From Bacteroidota bacterium (GTDB taxonomy: Bacteria; Bacteroidota; Bacteroidia; Chitinophagales; Chitinophagaceae): 64,000 nucleotides of DNA. The notes under the pieces were generated by a model, which saw nothing but the letters and a program-made list of their open reading frames with translations, did no database searches and had not been told where the DNA came from. Numbering within the stretch: position 1 is the first letter of the stretch; each line of letters opens with the position of its first letter. Below are positions 1 to 9,100 of the stretch, piece by piece. Location of the stretch: assembly GCA_030706735.1 (NCBI GenBank), contig JAUZNZ010000007.1, positions 62,001-126,000 of the forward strand, written 5' to 3'. A program made the position numbers and the translations under genes.

Positions 1-605
1 TACGGAAAGGAAGCAACCCCATAATAGGCAAACACCCGAAGAGAGTCCGTGGTGTTGCTGAGTGGGTTGATCTTGGCGGCGATCTGGTTACCTGCTTTAT
101 TAACGGTAAATCCAAGCGCGGTGTCTCCTCCGGGAAAGGTCACTTTGGTAACCCCCACAAAGTTTCCCCCGTTGATGAAGATGCCCGTGCCGCTATTGTC
201 AAAGGAGATCGAATTGATAAATGGCGGAGGCAGTACCAGGGTAAAACTATAGGTCGCCGTACCGTGATCCGTCACCACTTTGAGAATGCTGGGCACTTTC
301 GAATTCGTCGCGGCGGTCTGCGCGGTGGCCGGTATCGACACGATGATATGCGTGCTGGTATTATATACCGGATTGAAAAAAGCGGACGTATCGTTGAAGA
401 AGATCGCCTGCACGCCTCCCAGGTTGTTGCCGTCGATTACGATCATGGTCCCGGGATAGGCTTTGACAAAAAAGCTGTCCCGCTTGGTGGAATCGACCGT
501 CCTGACGCTGGTGATGACGGGCGTTCCGCCACCCGAGTTCTTCTTACAGGCATACTGCAAGAAGCCCGTGAGCGCCAGTATGAGAAATAAAGTCTTTCTT
601 TTCAT
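1..605 (-). CDS. IPT/TIG-domain surface lipoprotein, 3' end cut by window edge
   Basis: The reading frame is open from an ATG at 605 to the left edge (at least 201 residues) and continues outside the window. The N-terminus is a lipoprotein signal peptide with a lipobox ending in Cys20 (LQYAC), followed by a short Lys/Gly/Ser-rich tether. The rest shows two Ig-like IPT/TIG repeats with patterns such as GTMIVIDGNNLGG and GIFINGGNFVGV. Proteins like this, encoded just after SusC and SusD, usually sit on the cell surface and bind glycan or another polymer (SusE/SGBP role). It is the third gene of the 5622-to-1 locus, 40 bases after the SusD stop. Ligand is unknown; the part outside the window could carry a further domain. 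Confidence 0.8.
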   Translation of the reverse strand, partial: MKRKTLFLILALTGFLQYACKKNSGGGTPVITSVRTVDSTKRDSFFVKAYPGTMIVIDGNNLGGVQAIFFNDTSAFFNPVYNTSTHIIVSIPATAQTAATNSKVPSILKVVTDHGTATYSFTLVLPPPFINSISFDNSGTGIFINGGNFVGVTKVTFPGGDTALGFTVNKAGNQIAAKINPLSNTTDSLRVFAYYGVASFP

Positions 606-645
606 ATAACATTTTTTATTGACCCAAATAGATTTATGCAGTCCT

Positions 646-2352
646 TTAATACTTTATTTTACTGAAGTCGAATGCCACCGGAGGTTTCGACAGGTCGGGC
701 GATACGATCCTTTCCGCTTCCGGGAAGGGTATGTCCGCCGTATTGGCCGTTATCGTGTAATTAACGACGCCGGGGGTAAAGTTGTCGGAACCAAAATAGG
801 TCACGAACGGATGCCCGGCGTTGTAGGTGATATTGTAATTACCGCGATTTTGCGTGCTGAAGTAATTCAGTGCCGCCGTCGGATTGAAGTAGTACCAAAT
901 CTTCCAGTCATAGAAGGTGTGTCCTTCGAAGGCGAATTCGATCTTGCGCTCCTGCACCAGGTCGGCATAGGTGATCGAATTCTTCGTGGCTACGCCGGCG
1001 CGGGTCCTGACCATATTGAAATATTTCAGGGCTGTGGCGTCCGATGTGGACGCGTTGTTGCCCAGGATGGCGTCTGCCAGGGTCAGATAGACGTCAGAAA
1101 GACGGAGCATGTGCGTGTTGCAATTTTCATTTTGCGTACCACCCAGGCCGCCATTGTCGGCGGGCGATCCGATCACGTATTTCTTGATGAAGGCATGATC
1201 GTAGCTGCCATGGTTTTTCGGTGTAGCGCCGGGTGCGGTGATGCCGGCGTTATTAAATGATGCCGTATCCACATGCCAGCCACCGGTCGACTGCGAGATA
1301 TCCGGGTAATAATCGCCGGGCATGAAGAAGGTCGTGCGTCTGCGAATAGAATCCGCCTTGTTGGCCGGGTCCATGTAATAGGACAGCAGGCTGGCAGAAG
1401 CCCCGAAGGCCGCACCCCAACCATCACCGGTTTGGGTGATCAGCGGAGAATAAGCGCGATTGGACTGCGCCGTATTTTGCGTAAAATAGCCGCCATTTGG
1501 CACCCAGAGCAGGGCGAAGAGGCATTCCTGGGGAATGGTCTGGCCACTGAACGATTTGCTGGTGAAGAGATCGTAATAGCTCGGATCCAGGCTGAGGCCG
1601 CTGTTTGCTGCCACGTCGAGCGCATAGTATTTGGCGCTGTCCAGGTCGGACTGGCTGCGTTGGCCACCCGATCCGGTCAATCCCGAGCGGGCCAGGTAGG
1701 CTTTGGCCAGCATCCCTTCTGCGCTCCACTTGGTGATGCGCGCGGGTTGAGGCGGGGTGGACGGCATGATCTTCGCGGCGTAGGTCAGGTCCATGATGAT
1801 GAACTTCCAGACGTCGGTCAGGTTGTTCCGCTGGATGGTCGTATCGCCGATCTGGGAGATATTGTCATAGATGATCGGAACGGCGCCCCAATCCAGGGCC
1901 AGGAAATAGTAAGCGCTGGCGCGCATGAAGCGGCATTCGGCCAAACCAAAGGACTTCGCGGAGGCGCTTGCACCCGCCGAGGCGTTCTGGATATTGTAGG
2001 CAACCACATTGGCGTTCGATATCACGGACCAAAAGGCGGTGTATGCGCCGGGGAGGGCCGGGGTATTTTCGTTCACGGTAAAATTGGCCCAGGCTGCCCT
2101 GAACTGATAATCATCTGTCAGCTCCTGGCCGCCCATCACATCCCCGATCTCCTGCTCGCCGGTGCCGGCGTAGTTAAACCAGGCCGCATTATACAGGGGT
2201 CCCGTGCCGGCAAGAATTTCGGCATCGGTTTGATAGAAGGTGCCGGCGGTAGGCGCGGATAAGGGGGGCCGGTTCAAATACGTCTTTGAACAGCCCTGGA
2301 TCAGCAGCATGGCCAGCAGCAATGTTGTGATCGTAGATATTGATTGTCGCAT
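646..2352 (-). CDS. SusD/RagB family nutrient-binding outer-membrane lipoprotein
   Basis: 568 residues, the usual SusD length, starting at an ATG. The signal peptide ends in a lipobox with Cys21 (LLIQGC), and the mature start CSKTYLNRPP is typical of SusD proteins. The middle is rich in helices as in the TPR-like SusD fold (for example the AECRFMRASAYYFLALDWG stretch), and the C-terminal part has the conserved ERIVSPDL type ending. SusD proteins form the lid over the SusC channel and capture oligomers for import. It follows SusC by 36 bases and precedes the IPT/TIG lipoprotein, so the three are almost certainly co-transcribed. Substrate cannot be told from the sequence and no glycoside hydrolase is visible inside the window. 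Confidence 0.93.
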   Translation of the reverse strand: MRQSISTITTLLLAMLLIQGCSKTYLNRPPLSAPTAGTFYQTDAEILAGTGPLYNAAWFNYAGTGEQEIGDVMGGQELTDDYQFRAAWANFTVNENTPALPGAYTAFWSVISNANVVAYNIQNASAGASASAKSFGLAECRFMRASAYYFLALDWGAVPIIYDNISQIGDTTIQRNNLTDVWKFIIMDLTYAAKIMPSTPPQPARITKWSAEGMLAKAYLARSGLTGSGGQRSQSDLDSAKYYALDVAANSGLSLDPSYYDLFTSKSFSGQTIPQECLFALLWVPNGGYFTQNTAQSNRAYSPLITQTGDGWGAAFGASASLLSYYMDPANKADSIRRRTTFFMPGDYYPDISQSTGGWHVDTASFNNAGITAPGATPKNHGSYDHAFIKKYVIGSPADNGGLGGTQNENCNTHMLRLSDVYLTLADAILGNNASTSDATALKYFNMVRTRAGVATKNSITYADLVQERKIEFAFEGHTFYDWKIWYYFNPTAALNYFSTQNRGNYNITYNAGHPFVTYFGSDNFTPGVVNYTITANTADIPFPEAERIVSPDLSKPPVAFDFSKIKY

Positions 2353-2388
2353 ATATTATTGTATTTATTCTTGAGGTATTGAGTGCGG

Positions 2389-5300
2389 TCAAAAATCGAG
2401 GTTAAGGGTTACGGAATAGGAACGGGTGGAGGGATACCTGCCGTCATCCAGGCCGACGAGATTGGTAACCCCTTTGTAGCTGTACATGCCCACTTCCGGA
2501 TCATAACCGGTATACTTGGTAAAGGTGAGCAGGTTTTGGCCCTGAAGAACGACCGACGCCCCCCTGAATACCTTGGTATAGGAAAGGTATTTGGTCGGGA
2601 CCCGATAGCTCAGTCTCGCGCTCTTCAGCTTGAGGTAAGAGCCGTCTTCTATCGCCCACTGTGACAGCCTCGAATTGCCGTTTGGATCGCCATATATCGG
2701 GCGCGGGATGTTATATCCCGGATTGGTCAGGGTGGCCGTCAGCGCGTCGTTCGCATTCAGCGAGCTCGGCACCGCGAAGTTGCTGGCGCCGACGAACACA
2801 TTGCTGTATATGCCTTTGCCTGTGGGGATCAGCTCGTTCTCATATTTTACCAAATTGAGCAGGGAGTTGCCATTGACCCCGGTAAAGAGCAGATACAGTT
2901 CGAACCCTTTATAGCTGACGGAGGTATTAAAGCTGTACGTGAATTTCGGCCATGGATTGCCGATGATCTTGCGGTCATTCGCGTCTATGAGGCCATCGGG
3001 CTTGCCGTTCGGGCCGCTGATGTCCCTGAACTTGATGTCCCCCACCCAGCTGCCTTGTGTGGGATCGATCACGTGGGGAGGATTGGTCCCCGTTGCTCCT
3101 TTCGTTTGCACGGCGTGACCGTTAATGTCCTTATAATTCTGGAACAGGCCGTCGGCGATATAGCCGGTGATCATGGCAAGCGGTTGGCCGACCTCGGTGA
3201 GGAATTCGGATGCCGTTTCATTGGTCTCCGAAGTGTACACGGTGTTGATCAGCGAGTACAACTTGGTTACTTTGTTCCGGTCCATGGAGAAATTGCCGCC
3301 CACTTTCCACATGAGGTCTCTCGTGCTCAGTACGGCGCCGTTGACGGTCACTCCGAAGCCTTTGTTCTGCATGGAACCATAATTCTTGGTGGGCCATGAG
3401 ATATATCCACCGTAACCACCGCTGAGGTTGCCGCCCAGGAATTCCTGTGCGGAGGCGACAAGGATGAGGTTCGTAACATTCTTCATATACGCGTCGGCGA
3501 TCACTTCCAACCTGTTATTGAACATGTGGAGGTCGAATCCGACATTGGTAGATTGGTCCTGTTCCCATTTCAGGTTGGGATTAGGGAAGTTCGAAGGGGA
3601 GAAGCCGCCGCCCCAGACCGTTGCTGCTGCATACAGGCCCGAATAGATGGCCCCGCCGCTATTCCCGGTGTTCCCCGAGATACCCCACTCGCCGCGGAGT
3701 TTCAGGTCCGTGATGGCCGTAAGGTCTTTCATGAAGGGCTCGTCGGATATCTTCCAGGCCGCTGAGACAGCGGGGAAGGTGCCGAAGCGATTGGACGGTC
3801 CGAAGTTTGAACTGCCATCACGCCTGACCACACCCTGGAGGATATATTTATCATTGAATATATAGTTCAGGCGCGCGAAGTAGGATTCCTGGGCGCCGTC
3901 GCCGCGGCCGCTGGTGCCGGGAGGAGACTGCGGATCCGAAACGCTGAGTTCCTGGATGCTGGGTGTGGAGTAATTCCTGCCGGAAGCGGAAAGGCTCTCG
4001 TAGGTATAGTATGACGCCTCGTGGCCGACCATCCCCATGACGCTGTGCTTTCCGTGTTTCCAGTCATACTGGACGCGTGTATTCAGGGATTGCCAGGTGT
4101 TATTGTTGCTGCCCCTGGAGCCATTGGTCGTCGGATTGGCCAGCGCCCCGAAATTATAGGCGGGATAGAAGGTATAATTGTTGGTAAAGTTAACATTGCC
4201 ATTCGCCTCGGTATGCCAGGTCAGGTTTTTGACCGGCGTGATATCCACGTAGATGCCACCGAGGGCGCCAAAGGACTTGTTGTAATTGTTGTCGATCGAG
4301 GCCAGGCCGATCGGGTTGGTTTGGGAATACTGGGCCTGTTGCGCCGAAGGGCCGCCGAAGCTGCCGTCCGGGTTCTTGACCGGGATCGTCGGGTTCTGGC
4401 TGATCGCGATGTTGATCACGTTGCCATTGGTCGTGTTCACTTTTTCGTGGGTGACGTATACACTCAGGTTCATTCCGAACTTCAACCAGTTCGTAGCCTG
4501 GTTGTCCAGGTTGACCCGGACCGATCCGCGATTAAATCCGGAGCCCACGGCGATGCCCTGCTGGGAAAGATAATCTCCTGAGAAATAATAAGATGACTTT
4601 TCGGTTCCGCCGCTGACCGACAGGGCCTCCTTTTGCAGGAGGGTGGTGCGGAAGAGGGCTGACTGCCAGTCCGTACCGCCGCCCAGGATGGAGGGATCGC
4701 CCAGTTCAGCGGGTTCTCCGCCGACTACGCCGTACGGTTGGAGCCTGCCGATATAGCGGGCATATTGTTGCAGGTTCATCGTCGGCAAATGCTTCGGCGG
4801 GTTCTGCCAGCTCAATGTGCTGTTGACATTCACGCGAGGAATGCCTGCCTTGCCCCGTTTGGTCGTGATCATCAGCACGCCGTTGGCGCCGGCCGCACCA
4901 TAGATCGACGTGGCGGCAGGACCTTCCAGGACGCTGATATTCTCGATGTCGTCGGGATTGATGCCGGACAACTCGTTGGCATAGCCGCTGGGTTGATTGT
5001 ATGCGCCGCCGCGTGGCATACTGGGCCTGATCTGTACGCCATCGATGACATACAGCGGCTGGGAGTTGCCGGTGACGGTGCTGATCCCGCGGATAATGAC
5101 GGTAGCGCCGGCTCCGGGCTGGCCGCTGGTCTGCGAGACGTACACATTGGCTGCTTTGCCGAGAAGGGCCTCGTCGAGGGTCGTATTGACCGTTTTGTTG
5201 AGATCTTCGGCCGAGATGCTCTCGACGGCAGCGCTCATGTCCGATTTCTTCATCTTACCGTATCCCACGACGACCACGTCGTCGAGGTGGCCGAAATCCT

Positions 5301-5622
5301 GGGCCAGCGACACATTGATCACGGGCGTGCTCCCTATTTTGATCTCCTGCACCGCGTATCCGATATAGCTGACGACGAGGCGTTCATTTGGTGAAGCCAG
5401 GATGGTAAAAGCGCCCGTTTCATCCGTTTTTACGGAATTCCTGGTGCCCTTCACCGTTACGGTAGCCCCTTCGAGGGGTGCGCCATTTTGTTTGGAGGTA
5501 ATGTGTCCCGAGATCCGTTGCGCACCGGATCCCTGTGCATACGCATGCACCTGCATGATCAGAAGAGAAATGATCGCCCAAGCGAAGGCTGTCAATTTTC
5601 CCGGCATTTTGGTTCGTGTCAT
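2389..5622 (-). CDS. SusC/RagA family TonB-dependent outer-membrane transporter
   Basis: 1077 residues. A signal peptide ending near AYAQG is followed by a carboxypeptidase-regulatory-like domain (about 35-110; ISGHITSKQNGAPLEGATV), a TonB-contact and plug region (VVVVGYGKMKKSDMS, then PLYVIDGVQIRP and IYGAAGANGVLMITTKRG), and a 22-strand type barrel that ends in a terminal aromatic residue (TLNLDF). It imports oligomers across the outer membrane using TonB energy together with the SusD gene downstream. The start is the ATG at 5622. It lies 485 bases downstream of the hybrid two-component gene on the same strand, and that sensor is the likely regulator. Length and domains are ordinary for the family. 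Confidence 0.95.
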   Translation of the reverse strand: MTRTKMPGKLTAFAWAIISLLIMQVHAYAQGSGAQRISGHITSKQNGAPLEGATVTVKGTRNSVKTDETGAFTILASPNERLVVSYIGYAVQEIKIGSTPVINVSLAQDFGHLDDVVVVGYGKMKKSDMSAAVESISAEDLNKTVNTTLDEALLGKAANVYVSQTSGQPGAGATVIIRGISTVTGNSQPLYVIDGVQIRPSMPRGGAYNQPSGYANELSGINPDDIENISVLEGPAATSIYGAAGANGVLMITTKRGKAGIPRVNVNSTLSWQNPPKHLPTMNLQQYARYIGRLQPYGVVGGEPAELGDPSILGGGTDWQSALFRTTLLQKEALSVSGGTEKSSYYFSGDYLSQQGIAVGSGFNRGSVRVNLDNQATNWLKFGMNLSVYVTHEKVNTTNGNVINIAISQNPTIPVKNPDGSFGGPSAQQAQYSQTNPIGLASIDNNYNKSFGALGGIYVDITPVKNLTWHTEANGNVNFTNNYTFYPAYNFGALANPTTNGSRGSNNNTWQSLNTRVQYDWKHGKHSVMGMVGHEASYYTYESLSASGRNYSTPSIQELSVSDPQSPPGTSGRGDGAQESYFARLNYIFNDKYILQGVVRRDGSSNFGPSNRFGTFPAVSAAWKISDEPFMKDLTAITDLKLRGEWGISGNTGNSGGAIYSGLYAAATVWGGGFSPSNFPNPNLKWEQDQSTNVGFDLHMFNNRLEVIADAYMKNVTNLILVASAQEFLGGNLSGGYGGYISWPTKNYGSMQNKGFGVTVNGAVLSTRDLMWKVGGNFSMDRNKVTKLYSLINTVYTSETNETASEFLTEVGQPLAMITGYIADGLFQNYKDINGHAVQTKGATGTNPPHVIDPTQGSWVGDIKFRDISGPNGKPDGLIDANDRKIIGNPWPKFTYSFNTSVSYKGFELYLLFTGVNGNSLLNLVKYENELIPTGKGIYSNVFVGASNFAVPSSLNANDALTATLTNPGYNIPRPIYGDPNGNSRLSQWAIEDGSYLKLKSARLSYRVPTKYLSYTKVFRGASVVLQGQNLLTFTKYTGYDPEVGMYSYKGVTNLVGLDDGRYPSTRSYSVTLNLDF

Positions 5623-6107
5623 AATACAAGCAATTATTGGTTAAAAAGATTAAACCCGACATGGTGTTTTGGTAATAGGCATGGTGCGTATTGTTTTCTC
5701 ATATTCATTTGTTTTGGTCAACACTTGTTTTGGTTATCATGAAGTCTTGTTTTTTGGTTTGTTGGCCGGAGGGATCGGCTAAATAAATGGCGATGAGGCC
5801 GCGGATGGATGCGGGGATGAGCAGGACGCGAATGATGTAATCGGTTACGACATGTAACCTGACGGCCGGGGAACCCGGCTGCAAGAGACAGCAGTTGGTA
5901 AAAGCAAAGCAGTTTTCGAGACAACATAGCAATCAATTTCATCTAGCGCGCAGCAATCATCAGGGCGGGCATGGCTAGGCCCTACGGATTTGATGGTTCT
6001 ATAAAGATAGGGACCGATCACTTGAACCTGGGGATCAGAATATTTACGACTAGGGGTTGAAATGTTAACTATTCAGCGTAATTATTACACTTTAGGGGCA
6101 TTAAATG
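5623..6107 (-). promoter_or_regulatory. Intergenic control region between the sensor gene and susC
   Basis: 485 bases with no convincing gene. Three copies of TGTTTTGGT lie at 5665-5673, 5710-5718 and 5726-5734; the last two sit inside a longer 16-base-period direct repeat. Farther upstream are two perfect inverted repeats: GGTTAC-N5-GTAACC at 5843-5859 and GCCGGG-N3-CCCGGC at 5865-5879. Regulators of the hybrid two-component type commonly bind direct repeats upstream of susC, so the TGTTTTGGT copies are candidate sites, and the hairpins could form in a long leader RNA. A perfect TAnnTTTG box was not found, so the start of transcription is not assigned. Confidence 0.4.
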
Positions 6108-9100
6108 TTAATGCTGAGGGCCTGATCGTTCTATTTCCTTACGTCGCTTCAATTGGTATGCCGAGGGGAGCATACCGAATTCCGCCTTAAAGTAACGGGA
6201 AAAGTATTTTGGATTGTTAAAACCCGATTCATAGGCTATTTCGGCGACGGTAAACCGGCTCATTTCCAGGAGTTGGGCGGCCCGTTTAAGCCGGATGGAT
6301 CGAATGAACTCGATGGGCGTCTTGCCCGTAAGGGCCAGGAGCCTCTTATAAAGCGCGACCCTGCTGAGATAGAGTTCCCGGCTCATCTCCTCTACGGAAA
6401 AGTCGGGATTGGATATATTCTTTTCTATGAGTATCAGGGCCTTCTGCATGAAAAGCTCATCCGGGGAATCGAGCTTGACCATGGCCGGATTGGCCTCCAC
6501 CTGTTTTTGCCAGGTCTTGCGGGCCGTTTCCTGTTGGAAAAGGAGGTTTCTGATCTTAGAAAGCAGGATGCCGAAATTGAACGGCTTGGTCATATAATCG
6601 TTGGCGCCCGTTTCCAACCCTTTCAACTGCTGTTCTTCGCCGATGAGCGCCGTGAGCAGGATGACCGGCACAAAGGAGGTTCTTTTGTCGCTTTTTATCT
6701 TACGGCAGAGGTCGATACCGGTCATTTCGGGCATGCTGATATCGCTGACGATAAGGTCAGGGTGAAATCCGAGGGTTTTTTGCCAGCCTTCCCGGCCGTT
6801 GGCGGCCTCTACGATGGTAAAGAATTCGCGCAGGTTGTCTTTCAGATAGAACCGGAAGTCTTCATTGTCCTCGACCAGGAGGACGACCGGCTTCTTCTGG
6901 CGACCACCCGGCGGGAAATGCCATCCATGATCCACGCCGCGGGACTGATCCAGGTCGAGGGAATGTTCCAGGCCGCTGGATTGACCCAGGCCGTGGTGCC
7001 GGTCCAGGTCGGGGATGCGGTCTGTTCCCTGCAGGTTATCTGACCCTGCGCCGTCGGTCCAGGACAATTTGCCCGTATCGGAGAGTTCGGGCAGATCAGA
7101 TCCGGTCATGGAGGAGGCCGACTCTTCCAGCGGGAGGTACTCGTCGATGCTGGGAAGGGCCGTCGTCTCCTGATCCAGTTTCTCTACGGGTAGCAGCACA
7201 ATGAAGCTGCTTCCCTTTCCCGGTTCGCTCTCCACGTGGATGGACCCTTTATGGAGCTTGACAAATTCACGGGTGATGGCCAGGCCGATGCCGCTGCCCT
7301 GGTTGACGATCGAACCCGGCATGTCGTTCTGGAAAAAACGGTCGAATATCCGTTGTTGTTCTTCTTTGGCCATGCCGATCCCCGTATCCTTGATCACGAG
7401 CTGAAGCAGGCCGTGCTCATGGGGATCGGTCACCGACAACAAATTCAGTTCCACGGAGATCCGGCCGTGCATGGGCGTGAACTTGAAGGCATTCGAAAGA
7501 AGGTTGAACACGATCCGTTCCACCTTGTCCTGGTCGAAGCTGGTGTAAAGGGTATCGATCGTCGTATGAAAAGAAAAATCGATATTCTTTTTCTCTGCCA
7601 TATCCACGAAAGAAAAAGAGAGGCCTTTGATGAACTTGACGATATCGCCCTTACCGGGGCTAAGACGCAGTTCATGTTCCTCCAGCTTACGGAAGTCAAG
7701 CAATTGATTGACCATGTTCAGCAAACGCCTGGCATTGCGGTGTATAAGCCGGAACTGCGTCTTGCGGTGCGGGTTGTCTGTGTCGCGGATGATCTTGTCC
7801 AATGGACTGAGGATCAGCGACAGCGGTGTCCTGAACTCATGGCTGACATTCGTGAAGAAGCGGATCTTCATCATGTCCAGCTCGTGCAGGCGCTGCGCCT
7901 CTTTGCGTTCCTGTTCGATCGCAAAGCGCGTCCGGGCCCGTTGCAGGATGGCCCTCCGGGCCAGGAAAAGGAAGGCGATCAGGAGGACGACGTAGGCCGC
8001 ATAGGCCCAGGACGTCTTCCAGAAGGGGGGCAATATGGTGATATTCAACGTCAGCTCATTTGTATTCCATCCTCCCTTGTCATTGGAGGACCTCACTTTG
8101 AAAACATAATCTCCCGGATCGAGATTGGTGAAGGTCGCTTTGCGGGTCTTGTCATTGGCCAGGAGCCATTGGCGTTTGAACCCTTCCAGCATATAGGCGT
8201 ATTTCACCCGTTCCGGATTGAAGAAATTCACTTCGGCAAACTCTACGGAGAAAATGTTCTCATTATAGCGAAGGGTAATGGTCTTTGTCTCGGAGATCGA
8301 CTGGGGCAGGATAACATGGCCATTCAGTTTTTGATCGACGTCGACGCTCTTGTTGAAGACCTGGAAATCTGTCAGGATGAGGGGCTGGCTCCTTACCGAC
8401 ATCCGGACCAGGCGGGGATCGAAAATATTGAACCCATTCGATCCCCCGAAGATCAATTCCCCTTCACTCGTCCTGAGTGCCGCATTTTCATTGAATTCCC
8501 TGCCTTGCAGGCCATCCGATTCGTCGTAATTCCTGAACTGGCAGGTTATCCGGCGGGAATCCGGGTCCATGCTGACGATCACGTTGGACAGTCCGTTTGG
8601 CGTACTGAGCCATAGATTATGGCTATTGTCTTCCAACACCTCCATGACCGTATTGTCCGGCAGTCCGTCCTCTTTACGAAATATCCTGAATCCGCCGGTC
8701 CGGGGGTCGAAGACGTCCAGGCCTTCGCGAGTCGTTATCCAGATAAGGCCCCGGCTGTCTTCGCGGGCGCTATACGTATTATTATTGCTCAGGCTCGTCT
8801 CCGGACGGTTGTCATCGTGTTTGTAATGGACAAACTGACCGGAGCTGTCCACGAGTTCATCCAGTCCGTACGCCGTGGCAATCCAGATATTTCCCTTATG
8901 GTCTTCCGTCAACCCCGTGATATAACCCGATTGGACGGAATTCGGCGCAAAGGGCTTATAGTGGTGAAAGACATTCCTGCGGCGGTCCAGCAATTCAAGA
9001 CCTTCGGCGAAGGTGCCGACCCAGAGCCTGCCCTTCGAATCTTCCATGATCTCCCAAACGCGGTCGTCCGCAATGCTGGCGCTGTCCTTTTCGTTATGCC

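Noticed and set aside
5705..5932. 75-codon - strand frame in the gap upstream of susC
   Set aside because: No conserved pattern, an odd residue mix, and it runs across the hairpins and direct repeats that look regulatory.
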